A DNA stretch of 64,000 nucleotides from Hypericum androsaemum (GCA_963995505.1 OZ023192.1:4385001-4449000); one strand, 5' to 3'; positions 33,940 to 45,987 are shown, counted from the stretch's first letter. Notes: generated from the letters alone by a model not told the origin. Translations and numbers: made by a program.

Positions 33940-35260
33940 TTGGCTTCGCAAATAAATTGCATCCCCAAAAAAATTTACAATATATAGGGCCAAATCCACC
34001 TGAGAGTACTAATATAGAAGCCCAAGAAGATACTTCTAACTTTTATAGAAAGTAGAGAACTAAATAAAGTATTTTCCTTTTCACCATTGGTTGTGAGTTG
34101 TTAAGGAGGGTTAATTTGGTGATAATTTCTTTAGTCGAAACTGGTATTAGGACGCATCAATTATTTAGGCTCGAACTAGTTAGTATTTCATAATGCTACC
34201 TAGCTAATTCAGGGTTGGTGATGATTAGTGATTTGATATTGTACATTTCGGGTTTGGATTTGGTGTAGACTGAATAAAGCAAGCATGGATAGTCTAAATT
34301 TGAATCTAGACTACTGATCTTTATGATTAGACGCGCGTCACAGATTTTACAGTAGTAATTTTTTAAGGGATATTTTAGTCTTCCACCTTCCTCTCTACTC
34401 CTCTCTCCTCCTCTCTCCTCCCTCGCTCTCGAAATGTCTCGATCTCTCTCCTCCAAATTCACGATGGTTCATCCGATGTCGAGGAGTTCTACCAACGACG
34501 ACTGGCATGAGCACGACTCTGTTCGGGGAGAATATCATGATTGCCACCTCGGATATGGTAATGTGGCTACCAATAAAGTGCAAGCTAAAAAAAAAGGTGC
34601 AATTATACCCCCTCCAACCAAAGCGTGCGTGTTCTCCTTTGGCCCTTTCCCACACGCTTTTTGTTTTTTTAGCTATCGGGAGTTGTCATGCTTTTTTAAT
34701 ATATTAAAGAAATGCTACTCCTCGTCTTTTTGGTCCGTACAGTCGAGAATTGCCAATAACACACATGTGCATGTGTGAGAGAGATAGATCATTTAGAAGG
34801 AAGTTTGAGCCAACAATTTCAACAATCTCGTCAAGTTTCAACCAACTATTTCAAACTAATGTATCATTTTGACTCAAAGATAAATAAATATATATATATA
34901 TAAATAAAATAATGTTCTTTTTAACTAATGTATGTATCAATTTTGTGATGTGACAATTTGAAACAAATTGAAACCGATAATGAAACCAATCATGCCGTTT
35001 TGATCTAAAATCGCAACCCCGTCGGTGTCATCGGTTTGATTCTTAGCGGTTTATTTTTTGTGGTTTTGCAGTGTTGATCAGTTTAGTTCTCACCCCTAGA
35101 TTGAAGCACTATAAATAATTTATGAAATGTTATCATTTTTGTATAGGTTAAATTTTACTGTAATAATTACACTTATAAAAGATTAAATCTTAGACCTCTC
35201 ATCAATTCTTTTACACCTTACGTAATTAGGCCAAATGTCCTTTTGTAAAACTATATTAAC
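33940..35260. other. Unassigned DNA upstream of PR-1-like gene
   Basis: Includes a C/T-rich tract at 34380-34450 and the frame 34434-34778, for which I see no family support. Otherwise AT-rich and unremarkable. Confidence 0.45.
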
Positions 35261-35269
35261 TAATGCAAC

Positions 35270-35800
35270 AACAATAACATAATGATAAAACCATGTAAAC
35301 TAATGATGAAATTACCAAAATATAACGATGAAAACATGTTAACTAAATAAGGGAACTACAATAACATAATGATTGTGATATCTCATTCTGGATATGTTAA
35401 GAAAACAGCTCAAGTGATTTGATTGAGACTATTTATTTTAACAAGGTGCAGATTTTTTTTGGCACGTATCATGAGAGAACTTCAAAGTTAAGTGAGCTTA
35501 ACATGGAACTGTTTAATGATGGATGATCTTCTGGGAAGTTTCTCAGGGTGTGTGTGACTGAGGATAAAATACGCCCGAAATGGGGCATTACAATGATAAC
35601 ATTATTTAAAATTATGATAGAATTACCATAATATAATGATGGAAATACGTTAACTAAATAAAGGAACAACAATAAGATAATGATAAATCCAGTAAACTAA
35701 TGATGTAATTACCTTAACATACTGATTAAAACATAGTTAACTAAATAATAGAACCACCATAAAATAATATGAAAACCGTGTCAAATATGTTTCCTTACAA
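35270..35800. repeat. Tandem repeat, reverse-oriented relative of 471-766
   Basis: Imperfect units of about 76 bp (AACATAATGATAAAACCATG, TAATGATGAAATTACC, AACATGTTAACTAAATAA) are the reverse complement of the repeat near the window start. A Cassandra solo LTR is inserted at 35374-35592. Confidence 0.7.
35374..35592 (+). mobile_element. Cassandra solo LTR
   Basis: TGTGATATCTC...GGGCATTACA matches the Cassandra LTRs at 12625 and 13007 with deletions and substitutions. It keeps GGCACGTATCATGAGAGAACTTCAAAGTTAA and CTTCTGGGAAGTTTCTC, part of the 5S-like region. A perfect 5-bp target duplication, ATGAT, flanks it. It arose by recombination between two LTRs. Confidence 0.9.
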
Positions 35801-36137
35801 TTTTGCAAAGAAAACCACGTCAAATATGGTTCTTACAATTTTTCTCTGACGATGGGAATTCGTATACAAAATAATAGAACCGCTATTAAATAATGAGGAA
35901 ATCTTGTCCAATTCGTTTCCTTACAAGTTACCTAGTTTGAGGCCGGACTCGAGGCGGAGGCTGAAAAGGCGGAGGCTTCTTGAGATTGGGTTGTGGCTGG
36001 AAGCTGTTTGTTGTAGTGCTGTTAGCTCCGAGGTATCTCCACAGTGGGAGAGGGTAAAGGAGGAGGAGGAGACGGCGACCGTGGCCAAAGAGAGAAGGAA
36101 GAAAGTGTAAAGGTTAAAAACCCTGAAATGTCAAGGG

Positions 36138-36395
36138 TTCTCAAAATTGGGAGAGAGCGTATCTAGATATTTTTTAGAGAGAGGAAGACTTTTTGGCCTA
36201 TGCATAGTTATACTCCACATATTATTGTAATGTCGTGAATGTAAGTATTTTGACCAAATCATATTGTGTGTCATGTATCGTGGATCTAGATAGACTCTCA
36301 AAATTGAGAGAGAACCTATCTAGTATTTTTAGAGAAAGGAAGACATTTTGACATATTTATACTTGTACTCTATATATTATAATAATGTCGTGGAT
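36138..36395. repeat. Two-copy direct duplication, about 158-bp spacing
   Basis: 36138-36240 and 36296-36395 share TCTCAAAATT.GAGAGAG, CTATCTAG, TTTTTAGAGA.AGGAAGAC and ATAATGTCGTG. Non-coding. Confidence 0.75.
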
Positions 36396-36399
36396 GGAG

Positions 36400-36840
36400 G
36401 CCTTTAGATTGAATTATGTATATCTCGCATCTTTCGCCACTATTTTCCCTTGGTTGTATTTATGTAATTACTGTTCTTCCATCGACATTTCTCCAATAAA
36501 AGAAGTTACAGCTCATTCCCTTTCTCAAACGTCGACTTTATTTCCGGTGGAGTTGTCAAATTTCATGATAGCCTGGTCTTTTTACGAATTCATGTATATA
36601 TTTATTTGTCAAATAAAACACACACACGCCAAGGGACTTACACATGAAGTGACGAAAGTTTAGGCTTCAATTTCTCGTAGTTATAATATTGTAGTAAAAG
36701 TTTACTTTAAAAAAACACATACATCCGCTCATGGTTCATGCAATAGATATGCATCAAGGCTTATTCTAATCCATAATTATTAGCTCCATCCCTTCAATCG
36801 ATGCGTTTTATGTAACACATCGCTTCTTATTTCTTATGCC
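36400..36840. other. Intergenic DNA 3' of PR-1
   Basis: The plus-strand frame 36385-36663 shows no family motif. The right end is the 3' flank of the PR-1 gene on the minus strand. Confidence 0.45.
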
Positions 36841-36856
36841 CCACAACGTTATTTAA

Positions 36857-37339
36857 TTAATAAGGTTTCTGCCCAACATAATTGCCCGGAGGATCATAGT
36901 TGCATCCAATCCAGGTTCCTCCGGTGCTGCATCTCACCTTGGCGCACCCTAACCGGACAGAGTTCCGCCACACCACCTGAGTGTAATGCCCGCACTGCTT
37001 TCCCGCTGCGCAAGAATTGGAGTTGTAGTCGTAATCGGCCTTCTCGTTGACCCACATTTGCACCGCTGCAGTCCCAGACATGTCGCCGCTGCTCCATGCA
37101 AGGTTCTCACCATAAGGGCCGCCCGAGTGGACGAGTTTGCAGTCACCTGCATGCTGGTTCGCATAGTTGCTCGCGTAGGCTGCGACGTTGTCGTCCCAGG
37201 TCAGTGGTCCAACGTTAACAGCGCTGCGAGCAGCGTTGTGGGCGTTGACATAGTCCTGGGGCGAGTCTTGGGCTTGGACAGAAAGTGTTAGGGCTAGGGC
37301 AAGAAGAGATAGGAAGGTTATGGCTAAGTTGGCTGACAT
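36857..37339 (-). CDS. PR1: Pathogenesis-related protein 1 (basic form type)
   Basis: Single exon, 160 residues, the usual length of plant PR-1. A signal peptide at 1-23 ([20 protein letters not shown]) ends before [16 protein letters not shown]. The CAP core shows [48 protein letters not shown] and [14 protein letters not shown], with all six conserved cysteines. The C-terminal [11 protein letters not shown] is the CAPE-type peptide. The protein is secreted to the apoplast, binds sterols and is classically salicylate- or pathogen-induced. Its promoter (TATATATA 55-62 bp upstream) and leader match the broken copy at 44568-45923, the sister duplicate. Confidence 0.95.
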   Translation of the reverse strand: MSANLAITFLSLLALALTLSVQAQDSPQDYVNAHNAARSAVNVGPLTWDDNVAAYASNYANQHAGDCKLVHSGGPYGENLAWSSGDMSGTAAVQMWVNEKADYDYNSNSCAAGKQCGHYTQVVWRNSVRLGCAKVRCSTGGTWIGCNYDPPGNYVGQKPY

Positions 37340-37394
37340 GGTTTTAGAATTAACTTCTTGTTGATGGATGCAATTGAGATTAAGATTTAGGTGG

Positions 37395-37402
37395 TATATA
37401 TA
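37395..37402 (-). promoter_or_regulatory. TATA box of PR-1
   Basis: TATATATA at -56 to -63 from the ATG, inside a block (ATTGAGATTAAGATTTAGRTGG) conserved with the pseudogene promoter at 45961-45990. Confidence 0.75.
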
Positions 37403-37980
37403 GGCCTAAGGATGTGGAAAATAAACTAATGTCAGTTTATCCAACTGGTACTGGACTTGGATTTATGTTGATAATTTACGAATGTTAAAAATACTATTGG
37501 CAAGTCACGTTTAAATAGTTTTTGACATTATTCAACTCTGATTGAAAAAAAAAAGTGGAAATTTCTTTGGCTGCGAAGGGAGGTAGATGCTTTCGTGGTG
37601 CAGCCATCTAAATCAATGCTCAAGAGGAACTGGAAACTTTCAATATCTGGTTCCGTAAGATGACATCCGGAGACTTTCGAGATTTACTGGTTCCGTAAGG
37701 AAGTTATCAGAAATAGACGGTTAACAAATTAGTCAAACAACAATTGCTCGAATGGCACAAGTTGGAGATTAATTGACGGATAACAAACAGATTCTAATCT
37801 TGCAGCCCATGTTGGTATGGATGAGTTGAACTAATTAGATAGTGTGATGATTACCGTTTGTCATATGATATTTTTTCTGTTAAAATCAACATATTCTACC
37901 AAAAATTTTGGATTAATGAAATGGTATATTTAGTTGACATGTAAATTAGAAGTGATAAATCAATATAAAAAATAATAAAA

Positions 37981-38040
37981 GATCCATAGCTCAGTGGTGG
38001 AGCATTTGACTGCAGATCAAGAGGTCACCGGTTGGGCCCT
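37981..38040 (+). pseudogene. tRNA-Cys (GCA) relic, T-arm deleted
   Basis: It reads GATCCATAGCTCAGTGGTGG, then AGCATTTGACTGCAGATCAA: a plant tRNA-Cys with the GCA anticodon and an intact D arm and anticodon arm. Eleven bases of the T arm are missing, exactly the segment between two CCGGTT repeats, and the first G of the acceptor is changed. It cannot fold as a tRNA. Its flanks match those of the relic at 49118 on both sides. Confidence 0.85.
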
Positions 38041-38169
38041 ACAATTTTAACAATTTTTTTTATTTCTGTTCAGAATTTGTTAAAAAACACAAGATAATAA
38101 GTGTGAGATTTTTAGAGTAAATCTATCGACTTTGACATAATCATGTCAGATAGATACATAGTATTTTAA

Positions 38170-38874
38170 CAAAGAGGGTGGACGATAAAATAATTTTTTG
38201 AACAGCATAAACTAAATTAGTGATCATGACATAGATTAGGAGCTGATATAGATTAGAAATCTGAGAGTAATTTTTTCTTTAATATAATATACACCCCAAC
38301 TTACAGATAATCAAGATTTATAAAATGCAAGACATGTTTAAAATTTTATAGAAATTTAATTTGTGGCATGCCTTTTGTAAGAGATCAATTAAAAATCCCT
38401 CTTTTTTCCAAAAAAAAAAAGACCCCTCTCTCTCCCCTAGTTGGAGCAATTCCTAGGTATTGTCAAAAAATCTAAAAATTACCGCATCTACCTCCATTGT
38501 AGGCCATCTCAGCTCACCCATTCCATCCACTACCTCTCAATCATCTCCTCCACCTTCCACCCTTCCCAGACCCCACAGCCTTCCCTCCATCGGTCAACTC
38601 TTTCTCCCACTTAGTCCGACGCTTCGGTGTGTTGCATTAGACCTGCCTGGTCAGCCCTCTAACTCAGATTTTGAGCCTCACCGCTCATCTGTCGCCCCTC
38701 ACTCAGTAGTTGACCGCCACCGCGTACCCCTCCTCTCCAGGTCTCGTCCCGACCGCACCTCAACTAGGACTCGTCCAAAAGGTTTTGTTTTAGCCTTCTT
38801 CTTTTTTTCGCTCTAGAACGCAGCCGCACCGACTCAGAGGGCTTCCATCTCGTTCTCGTCTGCACACCCTGGGT
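38170..38874. other. Unassigned, C/T-rich before the copia element
   Basis: 38420-38870 is pyrimidine-rich. The frame 38460-38816 is Ser/Pro-rich with no domain. The sequence appears to continue at 41572, across the copia insertion. Confidence 0.45.
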
Positions 38875-39268
38875 CGTTAGGAATTCAGCAAGCAACAGAA
38901 CAAAATGCCCAAAGAACACGATACAAGAGATTACGTGGTTCGACCTAGTGTCTACGTCCACGGTGAGAAAGGAGAACTTTTATTGATGGATCCGAGTCAC
39001 AAAGCTATATCTAACCATAGGGTAACACGTTTTTATATAATAGACGAATCCTTGGTATACAAGAAACCTATCTAGGTCGAATTAGGAGTCTGAAACAATA
39101 ATCCGATCAAAATAGGAAAAACTGTCTACGGGACCTGGCGGTCGCCAGTTAATTGGCGGCCGCCAGTCCAAGCAATTTCCACTTATCTGTGAATGCCTAC
39201 TAGTGACCGCTACTAAGTTGGCGATCGCCAACCAAGGCATCCAGGAAATTCTTGACACAATCCCAACA
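38875..39268 (-). repeat. 3' LTR of the copia element
   Basis: 394 bp, matching 41178-41571 with few differences. It carries GC-rich palindromes unusual here: GTTGGCGATCGCCAAC (39217-39232) and a TGGCGGTCGCCA...TGGCGGCCGCCA pair near 39140-39170. Confidence 0.93.
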
Positions 39269-39939
39269 ATCTCTATCTTGGCGAGAATTCGTCCCTTACG
39301 AAGAACCGTAAAGCTCCACCCGAACTTCAACAATCTCCACATTGATGAGACACCGCCTCATGAAGAGTTGAGATCTTGTAAACTGACTCTACCTGCTCCA
39401 CCTCGCGCCATAGATACCCACCATCAATAAGACCATCTCCACTTTCTCACCACTTTTTCCGTTCAATCAATTGGAGCCAGCCCCAAAGCTCGAGCTTCTG
39501 AGCTCGCTTGGCCTATTTTCTCCAAACTCCATCGAACCCCAACTAGCAAGTCCACCTGCCGAAGCAACATTGCGACCAATAGACGCGCCCTCTATTTTCT
39601 GGTCAACTCCATGCTCCGCAACCTCGAACTACTTTTTCACTGGACCTTCTTGCCTCAAACCAATGCTACGTGCCATGGCATACAAAGGGCAAACTTTTGT
39701 TCCACCAAGTAAAACTCTCGACATGCCACGAACTCTACCGTTCGGCCTTGAGTGAGATACCCGATTCGCCCGTGGTGCTACCAACGACTTCGCAATCCCC
39801 ATGCAAAACCTACCAAACACCTTTGACGTGCATGTGCCTTTAGACAACCATAGCAGAAACTTGCTAACTTTTTCTCCGCGAATCTCAACAGCACTCAAAC
39901 CATCTATGTCAAGCCTTTGCTCCATCACACAAAGCTTTT

Positions 39940-40404
39940 CTACCCTGTATCGAAATCCAACGAGGTGACTTCAACTACAACTGTGTTCTCCACTAACCTG
40001 TAGGTGTTCCTAGCATTTTTTTCACCCTTCATCACCACCGCAGCATCCTTCTCCACCTCCATTATCCCCCCTACAATATTATAGTTGTACCCACTATAAT
40101 CCAAGGCTCCTAATGAGAACAAATTCCTCTCTAACTTCGGAAAATGCCTAACCCCATACAATTTTCTCTCAACAACGTCCCACATCTTGATCCGAATATC
40201 ACCTATGCCAGTAATTTTATAAGTAGAACCATCATCCATAGTCACCATACCTGAATCAACGAACTTGTAGGTGTCGAACCACCTTTTCTTGGGCGTTATG
40301 TGAAAGGAACAAGTGCTATCAAAAATCCAGGAATCAGAAAGCTTTGACCTGATAACAGAAAGAAAATCACCATCCGACTCGTCCGAATATGAGGCCATAT
40401 TCAC
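39940..40404 (-). pseudogene. copia protease region
   Basis: After a stop, the frame continues from gag: SWIFDSTCSFHITPKKRWFD is the copia protease active-site region (usually D-S/T-G-A/C-S/T; here DSTCS, with glycine replaced by threonine), then VTMDDGSTYKITGIGDIRIK and LGALDYSGYNYNIVGG. The lost glycine predicts an inactive enzyme. Beyond 39940 (39269-39939) the internal sequence is degenerate and I cannot read integrase in it. Confidence 0.85.
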
Positions 40405-40413
40405 AGAACCCGA

Positions 40414-41151
40414 TCATTTTTCCTCGCAATCCTGAGTTCTTTTCGGACAATCCTTCTTCACGTGCCCTTTTTCTCCGCACTCGAAATAATTTCCTTTGAG
40501 CCTCATTGACCTCAACCTGGATCCTCTTCTATCTTCGCTACGACCACCATGGCTATCCCTCACAACCAGCACTTCTGCTTGTTCATCTCCAATTTTTCTC
40601 CTTTGATGAAACCCTAGCAGAGCACTTGTGATATCTTCCAACACCAGAGACTCATTCCCCCAAGTTAGACTTGTAACCAAATTTTTGTAGGAACCCGGTA
40701 AGGAATTCAGTAGTAACAATGCCTTGTCTTCTTCCTCGAACTTCATATCAACGTTTCTCAAGTCGCTCACGAGTTGACTGAAACTATTAATGTGTTGGCT
40801 CAAATCCGAGCCCTCCTTCATCTTGAGCCCGTACAATCTTTGCTTAAGATAAAGTTTGTTCGACAAAGACTTAGACATATACCTTGCCTCCAATTTCTTC
40901 CATACCTCAGCTGGTGACTCCTCATCCATGATGTGGTACATCACATCGTCCACCAAGCACAAGCGAATTATTGCCACCGCCTTGGCCCCCATCTGCTTTT
41001 ACTCTTGGTCCTCCATCTTCTCGGGCTTCTTCTCCGAGGGCGCGATGACCATCCCTTGTTGCACGAGGAGATCTTTTACACGCCTTTGCCATAACCCAAA
41101 ATTTGAAGAACCATCAAACTTCATAAGAGCAAACTTCGCGCCGTCCATCAT
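40414..41151 (-). pseudogene. copia gag
   Basis: It begins MMDGAKFALMKFDGSSNFGL just after the primer site, with one stop before MGAKAVAIIRLCLVDD. It then reads the UBN2/gag core (EVWKKLEARYMSKSLSNKLY, LSQHINSFSQLVSDLRN, LLNSLPGSYKNLVTSLTWG) and the CCHC knuckle FECGEKGHVKKDC. The first knuckle cysteine has become phenylalanine (usual form CYxCGKxGH). In the family it forms the virus-like particle. Confidence 0.9.
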
Positions 41152-41177
41152 CCTCCAACCCAAGCTCTGATACCAAT

Positions 41178-41571
41178 TGTTAGGAATTCATCAAGTAAGA
41201 GAACAAAACGTGCAAAGAACATGACACAAGAGATTACGTGCTTCAGTCTAGTGCATAAGTCCACGGTGAGAAAGGAGAACTTTCATTGATGGATCCGAGT
41301 CACAAAGCTATATCTAACCATAGGGTAACACGTCTTTATATAATAGACGAATCTTTGGTGTACAAAAAACCTATCTATGTCGAATTAGGAATCCGAAATA
41401 AGAGTTCGATCAAAATAGAAAAAGTTATCTGCGAGACCTGGCGGTCGCCAGTTAATTGGCGGCTGCCAGTCCAAGCAATTTCCACTTATCTGTGAATGCC
41501 TACTAGCGACCGCTACTAAGTTAGCGATCGCCAACCAAGGCATCCAGAAAATTTTTGACACAATCCCAACA
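41178..41571 (-). repeat. 5' LTR of the copia element
   Basis: 394 bp, TG...CA in the minus sense. See the 3' LTR for shared palindromes; here the central one has a mismatch (GTTAGCGATCGCCAAC). Confidence 0.93.
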
Positions 41572-43167
41572 GGCTCAGCTCCCGAAAAGTCAAAGTCGCC
41601 TACACCTGAAGGTCGGAGGGGTTGGTCTCCATAGACCTCTCCTCCGGCAGTGCATGTTGATTTCTGTTTTTATATTTACTGGTGTTAGTTTATGCTTTTG
41701 TTTTAACCTGTGTGTTATTGCATTACATTTCTTGTTGTGCAAATAGAGGTGGCACACCTCTCTGTTGCTTGATGTTGGCTTTGTCTATTTAGTTTCTATT
41801 TACTTTGCATAGTTTAGTTAGCTCTTGTTTTGATCTATTTGATGTATGTGTTATGTATTGGTTACATGTTATTGACTCTGTTCGGAGAAGATTCGTATAT
41901 TTACAGTTGACACCAGTAAAAAGATTTTTGTAGAGCTGTACTTTGCGTGTGGTTCAATGTCTCTCAACTAACATCTTTATTAGTAATATCTCGTTCTGGT
42001 CTTTCACCTTTTTTTGGAAGGTGATCTCAATTCTAGATCACTTTGCTCTTACAAAGATAAAATCTCTACCAACTAGTTAAAGAATTTAAAATTATAAAAT
42101 AATAGTGTGTCCAATAATGGAATTATCAGGTACTAAATTATACTTTAACCTTTTGTTACTTTTACATGTGTCCTGCCATCTGTAGAGGAGTAAATTACGG
42201 TCATCCGGTGTCTGTATAGTTGTTGTGTGCCATGACTCGTAGGTAACCATGCAGCATGCGCAAAATCCGTATAATTATAAGTTGAATAATAATGCTTTTT
42301 AGCAAGTCAAGTCTAACATTCAGCGGGTCCAACGGTAGCACAATTTCATCTTCGGAAATATCCAATATTCGATGATCACTAACCGATGAATTTTGAAAAA
42401 AAGACAGTATGTTCTACAAAGATAACAAACTCTCGTATCGATATTCATATAATCATCTTCACATAACTCGAACCGAAAATATTTGATTCAATTAAAAAAA
42501 TGCTTTGATCAGTTAATAATGAACTCCGTATAACGGTTTCACCCTTCGGAAAGAATTTCTAGCTTCACGATCTTCTTTGGATTTGTCTGTTGTTTCTTTG
42601 CATATATTCATCTGAATAGCGTTTTGTATACGGTGAATGTCACCAATCAATCTCAAACTCGAGAAATTCTGTGAGGATTTAATGGTTTGAACTTTCACCA
42701 AGTCATTGTTTGTATTATGCGTCGCAATCAAGGGAGGAAAATACTCCCGGAAATGGAATAATACCTTGTTGAATAGTTTATTTTCCCAATCACCTAAGCC
42801 ATCGGAAGTTTGAACTTTCGGTGCTGTTTTTTTTTTCTCTCTTAAAGTCGGAGGCTGAATGAGTTAATTGGAAATGGCACAATAAGACTAGAGTACATGT
42901 AAAACAAACAACAAGAATAGTCTCGATCTAATTGGAGGGTGAATGCCGTAACCAAATGGAAATACATTAGTATGGGTACAGTCATCTTCGCTATCCAATT
43001 ATTAACTTCATTCGTCGATCTCAATAAGTCTACATCTAAACAACATTTAAGTGATAATTTAGACAAATTAACTACATTTTTAACTCCCCGTTCAATCGAA
43101 TTCTTGTTTCCGTTGATGCAATAAACTACGGTGTTGCAATCCGAGAGAATTTGTACCTCCCTCTTTT
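41572..43167. other. Unassigned intergenic DNA
   Basis: No gene. The part 42240-42730 reappears in diverged form at about 47690-48200 (AAGTCAAGTC..ACATTCG..GGGTCCAA.GG, and GT.TACGGTG.ATGTCACCAAT), which belongs to the local duplication. Confidence 0.5.
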
Positions 43168-43366
43168 TGTAGTTGCTTGTAGGTTGTAAACTGCTTCAAA
43201 GATATTTGCTTTGATTTTCGCTTCCGATGTTGTAGTTGCTTGTAGGTTGTAAACTGCTTCAAAGAGATTTGTATTGCTTTTATTTTCGCTTCCGATGTTG
43301 TAGTTGCTTGTAGGTTGTAAACTGCTTCAAAGAGATTTGTATTGCTTTGATTTTCGCTTCCGATGC
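43168..43366. repeat. Three-copy tandem repeat (63-68-bp unit)
   Basis: TGTAGTTGCTTGTAGGTTGT starts at 43168, 43231 and 43299. Each unit ends in TTTTCGCTTCCGATG. The copies are almost identical, so the repeat is recent. Confidence 0.95.
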
Positions 43367-43369
43367 CGA

Positions 43370-44565
43370 CTGTTCTTGCATCAAAAGGTTTTGACCAACA
43401 ACAATATGACCTTAATAATTTCTAGCAATTGCAATTACAGTTACCCCCGCACTTTAATCTTACATTTTTCATTATGCATCGCAATTGACTATCAACTATC
43501 AATTAGTCGGAAGCTAAAAGGGTTAATTGGGAATGGCACAACAATATTAAATAATTTTATATAGTGGGTTAAATACAACAAGTAATAACTAGTTAATCAT
43601 GTGACATCTTGAGTTTAGTATGTACTATGTTGTACTATAAATTGTAATGATATTATTTAATGCCTTATCTGTCCACTGCAATCTTGAAATATGTCTTCGA
43701 ACATCGATAGGAATTGATCGAAATGAAATGATGACGGATTTGGATTCTCTAAAAAATGTTATTTTGCGTAGGAGTTGATCTAACTACGAGTTATGAATGA
43801 ATCTCTTGCAAAAAAAACATTAGAAATGATGAATAAAAAGAAGCGTTTGGTGTTTGTTGTTCGAACTTTTTAAAGCCCAATTGGTTGTGTTTTTAATTAT
43901 GGGCCGAGTAAGGCTATTAACTAACCGGGGAACAATATGATGTGCTAGTTATGTTTTGGGCTTTTTTAAACTGTCCAGCGAAATTTTGAAATCATAAACC
44001 GACACCAATTCATTTCCAGTAAACTCATGTGTTAATTTAAAAAAATAGTAGATTATTGTTTCATAAATATCTTGTTGAAATATTTTTCATGTGATAAAAG
44101 AAAATTATATCACTACATGGCTTAATATCTGACTTTCTTTTTTTATTACTTTAATTTGATTTGACTCTTTCGACGTTTATGTGTCTATCTGACTTTCTTT
44201 TATTATTACTTTTACCCTTAACCTTCTTTTTTCGATACCATTTTAATCTACCTCGTCGAGTGACGTGCATAATTTACCTACTAAAAGAAAAACCTAAATA
44301 GTTAAAAAAATCGGTGTAATGCAAGTGAGATTTTTTATAGCATTGATCGATAAAGGGTATCTTATATTATTCGAGTGAAGACAACAGCATTATAAAATCA
44401 AATTGATATCATATTAGAATTTTAATAATTCAAAATTGCGTGATATCTGTAAAATTCATGCATATATTATTTACTCAATACATGCCGTTACCTATTATTA
44501 TTTTCATACTATTAAGTTCGATCTCGCGCTTATTATTTTCCATGCACCACCAGCATGATTTATTT
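43370..44565. other. Unassigned intergenic DNA
   Basis: Nothing recognisable. The right edge is the 3' flank of the PR-1 pseudogene. Confidence 0.5.
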
Positions 44566-44567
44566 AA

Positions 44568-45337
44568 CTAATAAGGTTTCTGCCCAATATAGTTGCCCGG
44601 AGGATCATAGTTGCAAGTGATGAAGGTTCCATCCGGCACCACATCTCACCTTGGCGCATCCTAGCCGGACCGACTTCCGCCACACCACCTGAGTATAATG
44701 CCCGCACACCTTTCCACCGTCGCAAGAATTGGAGTTGGCCTTCTCATTGACCCACATCTTCACCGCCGCCGTCCCCGACATGTCGACGCTGCTCCATGCA
44801 AGGTTCTCGCCGTACGGATCACTGGAATGAACGAGCTTGCAATCCCCCGCGTGCTTGTTGGCGTACTTGTGCGCGTAGGCGGCCACCTTGTCGTCCCATT
44901 TGATCCTACCAACGCCGACTGCGCTGCGGGCGGCGTTGTGGGCATTGACAAGTCTTGGGGCGATGCTTGGACAGAAAGTGTTAGCGCTAAGGCAACTAGG
45001 AGTCGGAAGGTTATAACCATAGTTTTTAAAAACGACCCGGAGATCGACCCAGAAATTGGTCCGACCTCCAGGTCGATTGGTCGGATTAGTCAAATTACCG
45101 ATCGGACCAGAATTTTTTAAATAGAGAATATATAATATTTGGTATAATTTTAAGGGCACAAAGCTCTTTTCATCTGTTTTCCCTTCCCAATAAAAAAGAA
45201 ACCCCTCTCTTTTACTTTTTTCACCAAACCCACTTCCCTTTGATACCAAAACCAACAATTCTTTGAAATAAACCAACTGGCTACACAGGTCTTCTCATCT
45301 TCACTTTTAGATCCAATTTCCCAAACCCCATAATCAC

Positions 45338-45370
<33 letters not shown>

Positions 45371-45923
45371 ACCTTTGCTCTTTCTTGTTTTTGTTTAACT
45401 CTTCAAGAGATCCATCTCAATGTCCTCTTCTTCAAAGGCAACAAGATGAGCCCACCCTCCTCCAAATAAAAACATCTCCACCTTCTCTCCCCTCCTCGTT
45501 CAACTTATTGCTTCAATTTTCCCTTTTCACTTTGATTTTTATTGTTGTTGCTGCTAGGAGAAAAGAAAAACAACTAATTTTTTCAATTACTTTTTACTTT
45601 TCCCTAGCAGCGTTCCTCCCTCCCGGCGGGAGACTCCAACGGACGACTGTGGCCGAGCGTTGGATTCTGGAGGAGGAGGAATAAGTTTAGGGGCCGATTT
45701 GGGCGAAATATACCCAGTAACCCTTTATTTTTTGGTTCCAAACCTAACGAACCGGAATTTTCTGGGTCAAATTTCTGATCTGACCATCCGGTCCGACCAA
45801 AATTTGTCCAGTTCATTAAGTTCCCGTCCTTACCACTATTTCTGGGCCGGTAACATGGATAATTCGTGATCCGACTGGTCAGACCGTATTTTTAAAAACT
45901 ATGGTTATAACCTTAGAGAACAT
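44568..45923 (-). pseudogene. PR-1 pseudogene split by a DNA transposon
   Basis: The original start ATG is at 45923-45921, followed by FSKVI; the rest resumes at 45017 beyond an 886-bp insertion. Further damage: one base lost in the codons after SPQD, which shifts the frame just before VNAHNAARS; a 4-codon in-frame deletion ([11 protein letters not shown] to KANSNSC); one base gained near 44635, which throws off the final [11 protein letters not shown]. All other CAP motifs ([20 protein letters not shown]) are still readable. It is a sister of the gene at 36857, sharing its promoter and 3' end. Confidence 0.93.
45018..45903. mobile_element. 886-bp DNA transposon inserted in PR-1 (hAT-like)
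   Basis: The termini CATAGTTTTTAAAAAC (left) and, on the other strand, CATAGTTTTTAAAAATAC (right) form short inverted repeats. The 8-bp sequence GTTATAAC flanks both sides (45010-45017, 45904-45911), and the full site is a palindrome, so 8-10 bp could be duplicated. Eight bases favour hAT. The interior has a (CT)n tract (45337-45364), GACCGGTC-like motifs near both ends and no transposase. Confidence 0.88.
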
Positions 45924-45987
45924 GGTTCTAGAATTAGATAGTTCTACTGATCATTGATGGATGTAATTGAGATTAAGATTTAGATGG

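Larger units (their letters stand above)
38875..41571 (-). mobile_element. Ty1/copia element, gag and protease only
   Basis: Two 394-bp LTRs (38875-39268 and 41178-41571), on the minus strand TGTTGGGATTG...TTCCTAACA, enclose 1.9 kb. The primer-binding site TGGTATCAGAGC (41175-41164) abuts the 5' LTR, and an AAGATAGAGAT purine run abuts the 3' LTR. The coding part is a gag with zinc knuckle followed by the start of the protease. Integrase, reverse transcriptase and RNase H are gone. Flanks GGGTC and GGCTC suggest an imperfect target duplication if the first LTR base was lost. Confidence 0.92.

Noticed and set aside
36986..37291. 101-codon plus-strand frame over PR-1
   Set aside because: Antisense to an intact, well-recognised PR-1 gene.
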